The translations under genes were made by a program, and so were the position numbers. From Acidobacteriota bacterium (GTDB lineage Bacteria > Acidobacteriota > Terriglobia > Bryobacterales > Bryobacteraceae): a stretch of DNA of 64,000 nt. Below, piece by piece: positions 15,815 to 24,185 of the stretch (position 1 is the first letter of the stretch; each line of letters starts with the position of its first letter). A model generated the notes under the pieces. That model worked only from the letters and a program-made list of their open reading frames with translations, searched no databases and was not told where the DNA came from. The stretch spans positions 1 through 64,000 of the forward strand of contig JAKOTR010000008.1 in assembly GCA_029776225.1 (NCBI GenBank), read 5' to 3'.

Positions 15815-16585
15815 TCAGGCTGCGCGATCGCCCCGCTCGCGTTCCCGTTCGATTCTTTCAGCCTGTTCGCGCGGCAGAGCCCGTTCCGCCTCTCTGGCGG
15901 TTACGACTCCGGCCAGCCCCACTGCGCGGTAAGCGCCGTAGGCGATCACGCCGCCGAGCAGAGGCGCGAGGATGAACAGCCAAAGCTGCTTCACTGCCCA
16001 GCCGCCCGCAAAGAGGGCTGGTCCGATGCTGCGCGCCGGGTTGATCGAGGCGTTCGTCACCGGGATCGCCACGAGGTTGGCCAGCGCGAGCGCCAGGCCG
16101 ATCGCCAATCCCGCGAAGCCTACCGGCGCCCTGAGGTCGGTGGCGCCAAGGACCGTGAACACGAGCAGGAAAGTCAGAACCGTTTCGGCGAGAAAGGCCG
16201 TGCCCCAGCCGTACCCTCCGGGCGAGTGAATTCCGAAGCCGTTTGCGGCGAGCCCCTGCACACCGGCGTCATAGCCTCCGGCAACTCCCTTGGCCACGAT
16301 CAGCAGCACGGCAGCCGCGGCAATTCCCCCGACAATCTGCGCTGCCCAGTATCCGCCGGCGTGCCTCCGGTCCATCTTCCCGCTCAGGAGCAATCCCAGG
16401 GTCACCGCGGGATTGAGATGGGAGCCGGAGACCGGACCGACCGTATAGATCATCGCCAGCAAAGCCAGCCCGAACGCCAGGGCGATTCCGAGCGCCCCGA
16501 TTCTGTCGCCGGCAAGCACGGCGGCGCCGCAGCCTCCAAAGACGAGCACAAATGTGCCGATGAACTCAGCTACATAGCGATGCAT
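15815..16585 (-). CDS. aqpZ: Aquaporin (MIP family), AqpZ-like
   Basis: Membrane channel with six helices and two half-helices. The ATG at 16585 follows GGGGGAGAGCT and begins MHRYVAEFIGTFVLVFGG. The two NPA boxes are at 58-60 (SGSHLNPAVTLG) and 182-184 (TNASINPARSIGPAL); Arg185 after the second box is the selectivity-filter Arg. A compact filter typical of water-selective aquaporins is likely, though a glycerol role cannot be excluded. The C-terminus ends in a charged tail (AERIERERERGD). It is divergent from the enolase-superfamily gene. Confidence 0.9.
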   Translation of the reverse strand: MHRYVAEFIGTFVLVFGGCGAAVLAGDRIGALGIALAFGLALLAMIYTVGPVSGSHLNPAVTLGLLLSGKMDRRHAGGYWAAQIVGGIAAAAVLLIVAKGVAGGYDAGVQGLAANGFGIHSPGGYGWGTAFLAETVLTFLLVFTVLGATDLRAPVGFAGLAIGLALALANLVAIPVTNASINPARSIGPALFAGGWAVKQLWLFILAPLLGGVIAYGAYRAVGLAGVVTAREAERALPREQAERIERERERGDRAA

Positions 16586-16615
16586 AGCTCTCCCCTTCCC
16601 CCGCTTTGGGATGTA

Positions 16616-16625
16616 GCAATATTGC
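16616..16625. promoter_or_regulatory. Palindrome in the aqpZ/enolase intergenic region
   Basis: GCAATATTGC, a perfect 10-bp palindrome midway in the 88-bp divergent promoter region. It is a candidate operator; no regulator is assigned. Confidence 0.3.
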
Positions 16626-16673
16626 GGCCAAACCATTTACTTCCAGCAGCGATGCTGATAAGCTCTGATCGCT

Positions 16674-18056
16674 ATGGCTACACCAAGATGGAGTCGCAGG
16701 AAGCTCTTAATGGGCGCGGCGGTGCTTCCCGGCATTTTCAAAATGACCGAGAACAAAGCCGGCGCGCAAACAAACAGATCGCAAGGGTTCAACACGCACT
16801 CCGCTCCGAGCCAGCTCAAGATCACGGACATGCGAGCTGTGCTCATCGCTTCGAATTACGACTACCCGATCATCCGCATCGACACCAATCAGGGCGTTTA
16901 CGGATTGGGTGAAGTACGCGACGCCGGCAGAGAGGGCACGGCGCTTGTACTCAAGCCGCATCTGATCGGCAGGAATCCGCTTGCAATCGAGCCGCTGCTG
17001 GACAGGATCCGCGTCTTTGCCGGCCAGCAGAGGGTCGGCGGAGGGTACAGCGCCGTGGATATGGCGCTGCACGACATTGCCGGCAAGGTGTACGGCGTTC
17101 CGGCCTGGCGCCTCATCGGTTCGAAGTACCGCGACCGGATCCGCATCTACTGCGATACGGATCAGAGCAGGGACCCGAAGGTTTTCGCCGAACGCCTCAA
17201 GAAGAGGAAGGAGATGGGCTTCACCTTCTTCAAGATGGACCTGGGCACCAGCCTTGTGCGGGACAAGCCAGGCGCAATCAACAGCTACGGGACCGCTACA
17301 ACAAAGGGCTTGGAATATTTGGGCGAGTACATCCAGGCCGTGCGGGACGTCATTGGTTGGGACGCACCGCTTGCAACGGACCACTTCGGCCCGCTTACGC
17401 TCAACGACAGCATTCGCTACGCGCGTGCTTTCGAGAAATACGACCTCGCCTGGCTGGAGGACATGATCCAGGTAGGACACCTCGGCTGGGGCGGCGACGC
17501 GCCGAGGAACTGGCGTGCATACAAGGAGCTTTGCGACTCGACCACGGCTCCGATCGCGACCGGCGAAAGCCTCTTCGGTCTGGAAGAAGGCTTCAAAGCT
17601 TTCATAGATAATCGCGCCATCGATATCATCCATCCCGATCCGTTGACTTCCGGCGGCATCCGCGAAACCAAGCGCATCGCCGATTACGCAGAGTTGCACG
17701 GCATTCAAACGGCGATCCACTTCGCCGGCTCTCCGGTGGGCTGCATGGCGTGCGTGCACATGGCCGCGACGCTGAAAAACATGCTGGCCATGGAAAATCA
17801 CGCCGTCGATATTCCCTGGTGGGGCGACCTCGTTACCGGCCCGTCGAAGCCCATCGTGAATCGCGGCTATATCACCGTGCCCGACACGCCGGGGCTCGGT
17901 ATCGAGTTGAACGAGGAGGTGGTGAAGGAGCACATCCGCAAGGGTGGTTACTTCGAGCCGACGCCCCAGTACGACGACTACATCCTCGACCATTTCCGGA
18001 CCGGCGGGCCGTATCCGCACCTCGACGAGCACGGCAAGCTGGTCATCAGCCGCTAG
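16674..18056 (+). CDS. Tat-exported mandelate racemase / muconate lactonizing enzyme family protein
   Basis: Enolase-superfamily enzyme, probably a sugar-acid dehydratase or epimerase. The N-terminus carries a Tat signal (SRRKLLMGAAVLPG). The capping domain (about 45-170) precedes the barrel. Metal ligands can be placed in TDHFG (Asp), WLEDM (Glu) and TGESL (Glu); the second-strand motif is KMD, and a candidate general base His lies in AIHFAGSP. At 460 residues it is longer than usual because of the signal. It is transcribed away from aqpZ and ends before a strong hairpin. Substrate unknown. Confidence 0.85.
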   Translation: MATPRWSRRKLLMGAAVLPGIFKMTENKAGAQTNRSQGFNTHSAPSQLKITDMRAVLIASNYDYPIIRIDTNQGVYGLGEVRDAGREGTALVLKPHLIGRNPLAIEPLLDRIRVFAGQQRVGGGYSAVDMALHDIAGKVYGVPAWRLIGSKYRDRIRIYCDTDQSRDPKVFAERLKKRKEMGFTFFKMDLGTSLVRDKPGAINSYGTATTKGLEYLGEYIQAVRDVIGWDAPLATDHFGPLTLNDSIRYARAFEKYDLAWLEDMIQVGHLGWGGDAPRNWRAYKELCDSTTAPIATGESLFGLEEGFKAFIDNRAIDIIHPDPLTSGGIRETKRIADYAELHGIQTAIHFAGSPVGCMACVHMAATLKNMLAMENHAVDIPWWGDLVTGPSKPIVNRGYITVPDTPGLGIELNEEVVKEHIRKGGYFEPTPQYDDYILDHFRTGGPYPHLDEHGKLVISR

Positions 18057-18070
18057 AGTATTTGCCGCAG

Positions 18071-18092
18071 AGGGCCGCGCACGCGCGGCCCT
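18071..18092 (+). terminator. GC-rich hairpin after the enolase-superfamily gene
   Basis: AGGGCCGCGC and GCGCGGCCCT form a perfect 10-bp stem with minimal loop, 15 nt after the stop codon. It is followed by CCTCCTTC rather than a clean T run, so it may need Rho or act as a mRNA 3' end stabiliser. Confidence 0.55.
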
Positions 18093-18111
18093 CCTCCTTC
18101 AAACGCGCCCC

Positions 18112-18125
18112 GTGACGGAAGTCAC
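18112..18125. promoter_or_regulatory. CRP/FNR-family operator upstream of the hemerythrin sensor
   Basis: GTGAC-GGAA-GTCAC, a perfect dyad with the TGAC-N4-GTCA layout recognised by FNR, DNR and NNR-type regulators. Its centre is 42 bp upstream of the start codon at 18161, where an activator site would place transcription almost on the ATG. Confidence 0.5.
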
Positions 18126-18160
18126 TGTGCCCCGGGCGGTTGTGCTCTAGCCTGGGATTG

Positions 18161-19408
18161 ATGAGCGAACTGATCGATAACCAAGCCCAACGCGTACGGA
18201 CTCTGAAGGACATCATCAAGCGGCTGCACGCCGGAGAAGCGCCCGAGACGGTAAGAGCCAGTCTGCGGGAGCTCGTGCAGAAAACCGACTACGCCGAGAT
18301 CATGGCCATGGAGCAGCAGTTGATCGCCGAGGGAATGCCTGTCAAAGAAATCCAGGCGATGTGCGATCTGCACTCCCAGGTCACGCGGGACGTGCTCGTG
18401 CAACTGGAGCCGGCGCCCCTGGAGCCCGGCCATCCCATCGACACGTTCCGCCGTGAGAACCAGGCGTTGCGCGGCGTGCTGGCGCGGATCAAACAGGCGC
18501 TGGGCGCGGCGAGGGCAGCCGCGGATGAAGCGGCGGCGGCGCAGCCACTGCTCGAATTGCGGCAGGCCTTCAACGACCTGATGGACATCGACAAGCACTA
18601 TCAGCGCAAGGAACACCTGCTGTTCTCCTGCCTGGAGCGCCATGGGATCACGGGCCCATCGAAGGTCATGTGGGGGAAGGACGACGAGATCCGCGACCTG
18701 TTGAAGGAAGTCGGCAGGGCGTTCCGTGATAGGGTTCCGCTTCCCGAACTGGCGAAGCGAACGGAGGCGGCCGTGGCTGCGGTGGAGGAGATGATCTACA
18801 AAGAGGAGCAGATCCTCTTTCCGGTATGCCTCAAGAATTTCACGGCTGATGAGTGGGCGGAAATTTGGGCGTCCTCCCCGCGTTACGGCTGGTGCCTTGT
18901 GGAGCCGCGCGAAGGATATCGTCCTCGCGAGTCGGCCCAAGCGGAAACCGTGGGCCAGGCAGGCCGCGGCGGCGTGCAGCTTCCCACCGGGTATCTGAAC
19001 ATCGAACAACTGCTGGGGATCTTTTCCACGCTTCCCGTCGATCTCACCTTCGTGGATGAGAACGACCGCGTGGCGTTTTTCTCGGAAGGACCCGACCGGG
19101 TGTTCGCCCGCAGCAGAGCGGTCATCGGGCGCAAGGTGCAGCACTGCCATCCTCCCCGCAGCGTGGAGGTGGTGGACCGCATCCTGAGCGATTTCCGTGA
19201 AGGGCGGCAGAACGTCGCCGAGTTCTGGATCAACTTCCAGGGCCGCTTCGTCCACATCCGCTATTTCGCAGTGCGGGACGCCAACGGAAAATACCTGGGG
19301 ACCCTGGAGGTCACACAGGATATCACCAAGATTCGCGAGCTAAGCGGCGAGCGCCGGCTTCTGCAATACGACGAACCCGCCGCGGTCCCGGCGGAGCAAG
19401 TGCAGTAG
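18161..19408 (+). CDS. DUF438 / hemerythrin / PAS domain protein
   Basis: Predicted cytoplasmic gas or redox sensor of 415 residues. Order: DUF438 (about 1-75, with MSELIDNQAQRVRTLKDIIKRL), a hemerythrin-type four-helix bundle (about 90-245), then a PAS domain (about 285-395, GRKVQHCHPPRSVEVVDRIL). Candidate diiron ligands are H in PGHPIDTFRREN, DKHYQRKEHLLF and EEMIYKEEQILFP. Such proteins are found in anaerobes and facultative bacteria and are linked to NO or O2 response. There is no kinase or DNA-binding output. The FNR-like dyad upstream supports regulation by oxygen or nitrogen oxides. Confidence 0.85.
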   Translation: MSELIDNQAQRVRTLKDIIKRLHAGEAPETVRASLRELVQKTDYAEIMAMEQQLIAEGMPVKEIQAMCDLHSQVTRDVLVQLEPAPLEPGHPIDTFRRENQALRGVLARIKQALGAARAAADEAAAAQPLLELRQAFNDLMDIDKHYQRKEHLLFSCLERHGITGPSKVMWGKDDEIRDLLKEVGRAFRDRVPLPELAKRTEAAVAAVEEMIYKEEQILFPVCLKNFTADEWAEIWASSPRYGWCLVEPREGYRPRESAQAETVGQAGRGGVQLPTGYLNIEQLLGIFSTLPVDLTFVDENDRVAFFSEGPDRVFARSRAVIGRKVQHCHPPRSVEVVDRILSDFREGRQNVAEFWINFQGRFVHIRYFAVRDANGKYLGTLEVTQDITKIRELSGERRLLQYDEPAAVPAEQVQ

Positions 19409-19416
19409 CCGCGGCG

Positions 19417-20190
19417 TCATTGGACCGCGAACGGATAAGCTACTACCAGCCAGCGCTGCCCCGGCGCGAGCATCGTAATGGCATACTGGCCAGGTTCGAG
19501 CGGCGCGGCGGGGCGCAGTTCGAAGACGTCTTTCGCGACCGCACGATATTCAAGCGCGGGTGCGGGGCCCTCCCGCAGTTGCATCGGGCCTTCGCGGAAC
19601 ATATCCGCCTTGACCGTGTGCCACTGCCGGTAATCGCCCTTCGCTTCGAGCTTGACCAACTGCCAGTCTCTCCGGGAGCTGATTCCTCGGACGTAGAATA
19701 AGGGGCTCGCCTCGCGCACCGTCAGTTCCGCGGCGGGCCTCTCGATCACGTAGCGCCTGTGCTCGGTCGGCGTCATGCCCCGCCAGCCCGGATTGATTTC
19801 GGGAAAGATGGTGGTGGAGGGCAGCTTCAGGAATGTGCCGCCCTCGCAATAGTAAACGCCGCGTTCAGCGGGCAGCCCTGGCACCGCCGTGCTTGGTCTG
19901 TCGGGCTTGGGAAATGCCTGCGCGTAGAGCATCGCGTTGAGCACCGGCGCGGTCGCTCCGTGATTCTTGAGTTCAATCAGCGCCGCGGGAGAAGTATCGA
20001 AATTCGTGTTGCCGGCTCTCGCGGCAAGCCCGATGGCGTTTGCAATCGTGCTCTCCGGGAGCTTTGCCTTCAGCATCGCCGAGACATCCGCATTCGTCAG
20101 CGGCCGCCCGCTCTCTTGCGGCACGGCCAGCAGAGCGGAGGTAATGACAGCGAAGGCGGCTTTGTAGAACAGCGGAATCGCGCGAAGCAA
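19417..20190 (-). CDS. Secreted protein of unknown function
   Basis: A 257-residue protein with an N-terminal signal peptide (about 1-25). Residues 30-95 contain LTNADVSAMLKAKLPESTIANAI and FDTSPAALIELKNHGA, a short helical module seen in many acidobacterial exported proteins (recalled). The rest is beta-rich and ends in ...GQRWLVVAYPFAVQ. No enzyme motif. It converges with the hemerythrin gene, 8 bp from its stop. Confidence 0.65.
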   Translation of the reverse strand: MLRAIPLFYKAAFAVITSALLAVPQESGRPLTNADVSAMLKAKLPESTIANAIGLAARAGNTNFDTSPAALIELKNHGATAPVLNAMLYAQAFPKPDRPSTAVPGLPAERGVYYCEGGTFLKLPSTTIFPEINPGWRGMTPTEHRRYVIERPAAELTVREASPLFYVRGISSRRDWQLVKLEAKGDYRQWHTVKADMFREGPMQLREGPAPALEYRAVAKDVFELRPAAPLEPGQYAITMLAPGQRWLVVAYPFAVQ

Positions 20191-20339
20191 CGTGCCCCCC
20201 CGATGGCTCTAGTTCGATTTTAGCAACCGTGCCGTGCGCTCAGCGGGGAACCGGCTGACCTGCTTGTTATACGCCAATTGCGCACAGTAGAGGGACGTGG
20301 CCGAGGCTGGCAGGCAACGACGTCGGGCGAGACGGTGAC

Positions 20340-20762
20340 ATGAAAACGAAACGGACATTGAAGAAGGCCGCGGCGAAGAAGGTTAGGAGGAAGCGGCCCA
20401 CGGTAGGAGCGCAGATTATCGAAGGCCTGGAACAAGCTATCGCGTAGTCCCGCGGCGAAAACAAGAACGCGCGTGTAACGCTGGTTCAAGTGCCGGAAAT
20501 CGACGTGCGCGAAGTCCGCAGGAAGATGGGGCTGAACCAGGCGCAATTCGCGACTAAGTTCGGCCTACCGCCGGCCACGCTGAGGAACTGGGAACAGGGC
20601 CGGTCGCGCCCGGACGCCCCCACGCGCGTACTCCTGGCCGTCATCGCCAAGCACCCGGAAGCAGTGGAGGACGTGCTGAGAAAGGCGAGCCAGTCAGTTC
20701 ACGGCGATCGAGGAGCGGACTGGGGCCGCGGCGCCGTTCAGCAGCAGCTCGGCCGCGACTAG
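20340..20762 (+). pseudogene. HTH antitoxin-like (XRE/HigA type) gene with in-frame stop
   Basis: From the ATG at 20340 the frame reads a basic N-terminus and GAQIIEGLEQAIA, then TAG at 20445-20447. The same frame goes on with SRGENKNARVTLVQV and a complete HTH domain: VREVRRKMGLNQAQFATKFG, LPPATLRNWEQGRSRPDAPT, AVIAKHPEAVEDVL. This is the usual layout of an orphan or HigA-like antitoxin, where a Trp or aromatic residue often stands at the stop. Translation could restart at GTG 20490 and give the HTH domain alone. No toxin gene is recognisable on either side. Likely a decaying toxin-antitoxin remnant. Confidence 0.7.
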
Positions 20763-20870
20763 CAGGCGGACCCGCAGCACGCACGGCTCGATGGCTCCTT
20801 TGCCCGTCAAAATCATTACAGTTTACGCATCCTGAACCGCTCCGGCGGCGGCTGCCGTTTCCTGCCGGCC

Positions 20871-21659
20871 CTAAGATGTGTACGTCTCCAGAGCACGGCC
20901 CGCCGGGATAATTTCGACGGTTTCGATGGCGAGCAGCCTTTCGAGCAAACGCTCGAGATAGGAGGACCGAATGGGACCCCAGCCCTCCCCATCCAGGCCG
21001 TGGGTGTTGAAGATCAGCCAGCCGCTTTCACGAGCCAGCAGCCTTTCGATTTCGCGATCGAGGGCGGCTTCGGCGGAGCCGGGCCCGAAACTCGTGCAGG
21101 TCAGCTTGACTTGTCCCTTATGCGGCAAAGGGTTGATCGCCGTATGGCCCGTCCTGAACGCCCGGACCCGCGTTGGCAGCCAGCGCTCTAATTCGGGCGT
21201 GGAGGCATTATAGGGGAAATTGAAAACTGCCTTTTTCGGATCGAATCCCTCCAGCTCGTTGGAAAAAACGTCGAGGCACTTGTTCACCAGCTCCTTGGCC
21301 TGTTCGAGAGGCATCTGCGTCAGGTTCTCGTGGCGGTATCCGTGAGGCATGATTTCGTGTCCCCGGCGCTGCAATTCATTCCAGAGTTTGAAATCGCCCC
21401 ACGGCGAGTTCCTGGTGTATTCGTTCACGTACTCGGGGGCGGGAGAGCCCGCGGCCAGGACGTTCAGGCAAGCTGACAACTTGTACTTCTCGAAGATTTC
21501 GGCCGTTCGAGTAAACGATTTCCGGAAGCCGTCGTCGAAGCTGAGCGTGAGGAGATGTGTTTTCCTGGGAGCGCCGGCGTGGGCCTTTTGCTCCGGGGCG
21601 GCCAGTGCTGCCGTGGCTGCCCCCAAGGTCTTTAGAAACGTCCGTCGAGAGTGGCTCAT
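20871..21659 (-). CDS. Tat-exported polysaccharide deacetylase
   Basis: NodB-homology (carbohydrate esterase 4) protein of 262 residues. The ATG at 21659 has GGAG 9 nt upstream and opens a Tat signal (SRRTFLKTLGAATAAL). Motif 1 TLSFDDGF has the Asp-Asp pair; motif 2 MPHGYRHENL gives the metal-binding His pair. The late motif with the second catalytic His may be in IFNTHGLDG. Probably removes N- or O-acetyl groups from an extracellular or cell-wall polysaccharide. Confidence 0.85.
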   Translation of the reverse strand: MSHSRRTFLKTLGAATAALAAPEQKAHAGAPRKTHLLTLSFDDGFRKSFTRTAEIFEKYKLSACLNVLAAGSPAPEYVNEYTRNSPWGDFKLWNELQRRGHEIMPHGYRHENLTQMPLEQAKELVNKCLDVFSNELEGFDPKKAVFNFPYNASTPELERWLPTRVRAFRTGHTAINPLPHKGQVKLTCTSFGPGSAEAALDREIERLLARESGWLIFNTHGLDGEGWGPIRSSYLERLLERLLAIETVEIIPAGRALETYTS

Positions 21660-21841
21660 GGCGATGATCTCCATGGCTGCGGGAATCTGAAGCTGCGGGA
21701 CGCGGCAGCCTAACGCCGCCAGCGCCGCACCTGTCTTGTACTCTGCAGAGGATAGCGCACACAATAACGGTGCACAAACGGATGCGTCTGTTGATCAGCA
21801 ACGGGGGGCGGCGTAGAGCCTATTGATAGGGTTTGGGAGCC

Positions 21842-21935
<94 letters not shown>

Positions 21936-22012
21936 GCGGCACGTGGACATAGGCATGGTAGCACACTTCAGGGCCGGAGAGTGTTTTCCCCGCAGGGACG
22001 CCGCGGCGCCGG

Positions 22013-22021
22013 TGCTATAGT
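22013..22021 (+). promoter_or_regulatory. Extended -10 promoter of pyrE
   Basis: TGCTATAGT ends 8 nt before the ATG at 22030, so the transcript would begin within 1-2 bases of the start codon. No ribosome binding site is visible. Confidence 0.5.
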
Positions 22022-22029
22022 GACTCTTG

Positions 22030-22629
22030 ATGAGCGAACCAAAAGATCCCGTTCTCGACCTCTTCTTCCAGACAGGGGCGTATCTGAAGGGCCATTTCCG
22101 CCTGACCAGCGGCCAGCACAGCCCCGAGTACCTCCAGTGCGCGCTCGTGCTGCAATATCCCGAGCACGCCGAAAAGCTCGGGGCGCAGCTCGCCGCCGCG
22201 CTGAAAAAGATCACGGACCAGGCGCCGCGGGTTGTGGCCTCGCCTGCGCTGGGCGGCGTCATCATCGGGCACGAGGTGGCGCGCGCGCTCGGCGCCAGAG
22301 CCATCTTTACCGAGCGCGACGCGTCGGGCAAGATGATCCTGCGCCGCGGCTTTTCGGTCGAACCCGGCGAAGCGGCGGTGGTTGTCGAGGACGTGGTCAC
22401 GACCGGCGGCAGCACGCGCGAGGTCGTGGAATGCCTGACGGCGGCGGGCGCGCGGGTGCTGGCGGCCGGCTCGATCATCGATCGCAGCGGCGGCCGCGCC
22501 GAGGTCGGCGTGCCGAGGGTTGCACTCGCCACCCTCACGGTAACCGCTCATCCGCCGGAGGACTGCCCCCTGTGCCGCGAGGGCATTCCGGTGACGAAAC
22601 CGGGCTCCCGCCCCACTCCCGTTGCTTGA
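22030..22629 (+). CDS. pyrE: Orotate phosphoribosyltransferase
   Basis: Converts orotate and PRPP to orotidine monophosphate in pyrimidine synthesis. A type I PRTase fold is visible: substrate region YLKGHFRLTSGQHSPEYLQ, ASPALGGVIIGHEVAR, and the PRPP loop VVVEDVVTTGGST. About 199 residues, normal for the family. The ATG at 22030 is chosen over a TTG one codon earlier. Its TGA overlaps the ATG of truA (TGATG), so the two are cotranslated. Confidence 0.94.
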   Translation: MSEPKDPVLDLFFQTGAYLKGHFRLTSGQHSPEYLQCALVLQYPEHAEKLGAQLAAALKKITDQAPRVVASPALGGVIIGHEVARALGARAIFTERDASGKMILRRGFSVEPGEAAVVVEDVVTTGGSTREVVECLTAAGARVLAAGSIIDRSGGRAEVGVPRVALATLTVTAHPPEDCPLCREGIPVTKPGSRPTPVA

Positions 22630-23372
22630 TGCGCCGCATCCGGATCACAGTCGCCTACGACGGCACAGACTTTCACGGCTGGCAGATTCAACCCGACCTC
22701 CCCACGATTCAGGGCGCGCTTCAGAACGCCGTTTCGGAAATCGAAGGCCGCCCGGTGCAGGTGGACGGCTCCGGGCGCACCGACGCCGGAGTGCACGCCC
22801 TCGCGCAGGTTGCCGCGTTCTCGATCGCGAACCCGATCCCAACGCCCAACCTGAAGAAGGCGCTCAACCGGCTGCTGCCGCCCGCCATCCGCGTGCTCTC
22901 GGCCGAGGAAGCCGCCCCGGACTTCCACCCGCGCCGCCACGCCCGCTCAAAAACCTACGAGTACCGCATCTTTCGCGGCGAGGTCTGCTCGCCGTTCGAG
23001 CGGCAGTACGTCCTTCACCATCCCTACCCGCTCGATACGGACCGCATCATCGAGGCCGCGGCGGTGTTCGCCGGCGAGCACGATTTCACTGCCTTCGCGG
23101 CCTCCGACGTCAGCGACGCGGAAGGCCGCTCGAAGGTGCGCACGATTTTCTCGACCGTCGCGCGCGTTGAGGAGGACCGCCTCATCTACCGGGTCCGCGG
23201 CAACGGTTTCCTCAAACACATGGTGCGCAACCTGGTGGGCACGCTGCTGGAATGCGGGAAAGGGAACCTGACTCCGGACGACATCCGCAGGCTGCTGGTT
23301 CCCGGCTGTGGCGTGAAAGCCGGCCCGACCGCCCCCGCCCGCGGCCTGTTTCTCGTCGAGGTGGAGTACTGA
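22629..23372 (+). CDS. truA: tRNA pseudouridine(38-40) synthase TruA
   Basis: Isomerises uridines 38-40 in the tRNA anticodon arm. Family signatures are ITVAYDGTDFHGWQIQ at the N-terminus, GSGRTDAGVHALAQVA with the catalytic Asp, SKTYEYRIF, and GNGFLKHMVRNLVGTL. At 247 residues it is of normal size. It overlaps the end of pyrE by one base. Confidence 0.96.
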   Translation: MRRIRITVAYDGTDFHGWQIQPDLPTIQGALQNAVSEIEGRPVQVDGSGRTDAGVHALAQVAAFSIANPIPTPNLKKALNRLLPPAIRVLSAEEAAPDFHPRRHARSKTYEYRIFRGEVCSPFERQYVLHHPYPLDTDRIIEAAAVFAGEHDFTAFAASDVSDAEGRSKVRTIFSTVARVEEDRLIYRVRGNGFLKHMVRNLVGTLLECGKGNLTPDDIRRLLVPGCGVKAGPTAPARGLFLVEVEY

Positions 23373-23384
23373 GGCCGTGCCGGG

Positions 23385-24182
23385 TCAGGCGTGCGAGGCC
23401 CTTCCCTTCCACGCCTCCAGCCGGTGTGCGCGCTTGGCCTCGTACATCGCGCGGTCGGCGTCGGCCAGACCGTCGCGCAGCGGGCGGCCGGTCGTCTTGG
23501 CGATTCCCCAACTGAACCGTATCGCGGTCACGCCGTGGTGGCGGATGTAGAAATTCTTCAGGTGGTCCTCGATACCCTGCATGCGCGACTTCACCAGTTC
23601 CGCGTCCGAGGTCCGGAAAAAGATGACGAATTCGTCGCCGCCCCAGCGGAAGGCCAAGTCTTCGTCGCGAATCGAGCTGCGGATCAGGTGGCCCACGCCG
23701 CGCAAAATCTCGTCGCCCACCAGGTGGCCGTAGACGTCGTTGAGGGTTTTGAAATCGTCCATATCGCAGACCACCACCATGCCCTCGAAACCGTGCTCCT
23801 CGTCAATCCAGCGCGACAGGGCGGAGCGGTTCAGCAAACCCGTCAGGGGATCCCGATCGAGCTGCCCGGCGGTCTCCTTGCGAAGCCGGATGATTTCGTC
23901 GGTCAGGCTGCGGAGCTGGTTCTTTTGGCTCTCCAGCCGCACCGCGATCACCACCAGGGCCAATGCGAGCGCGACCTGAAGCGGCGCATAGGCAAGGAGC
24001 GCCTGCTGGCCCGCGGGAATCAGGCTCACAAGCAACAGCGAGGCCGCGCCGCGGCCAATCCAAAGCATGGCCCAGAAGACAACCGCGCTCCGCGAAAGCG
24101 AACTGCGCAAGTAGAACAGCACCCCGCAAAACAGCAGGGTGATCAGAAATTCGACTGAGAACGGCAGGAGCCAGGGCGACAT
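23385..24182 (-). CDS. Diguanylate cyclase, membrane-anchored
   Basis: Makes cyclic di-GMP. Three predicted membrane helices occupy residues 1-85, a short coiled coil follows (86-108), then the GGDEF domain (109-265). The active-site motif is intact at 181-185 (RWGGDEF), and an inhibitory I-site RDED sits at 172-175, five residues before it, so product inhibition is expected. No periplasmic sensor domain is present; the membrane part may itself sense. The gene starts 3 nt after the ymdB stop and is probably cotranscribed with it. Confidence 0.93.
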   Translation of the reverse strand: MSPWLLPFSVEFLITLLFCGVLFYLRSSLSRSAVVFWAMLWIGRGAASLLLVSLIPAGQQALLAYAPLQVALALALVVIAVRLESQKNQLRSLTDEIIRLRKETAGQLDRDPLTGLLNRSALSRWIDEEHGFEGMVVVCDMDDFKTLNDVYGHLVGDEILRGVGHLIRSSIRDEDLAFRWGGDEFVIFFRTSDAELVKSRMQGIEDHLKNFYIRHHGVTAIRFSWGIAKTTGRPLRDGLADADRAMYEAKRAHRLEAWKGRASHA

Positions 24183-24185
24183 CGC

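Noticed and set aside
20191-20339. Toxin gene partner upstream of the HTH antitoxin remnant
   Set aside because: Frames before 20340 show no RelE/HigB-like pattern; no toxin is seen downstream either.
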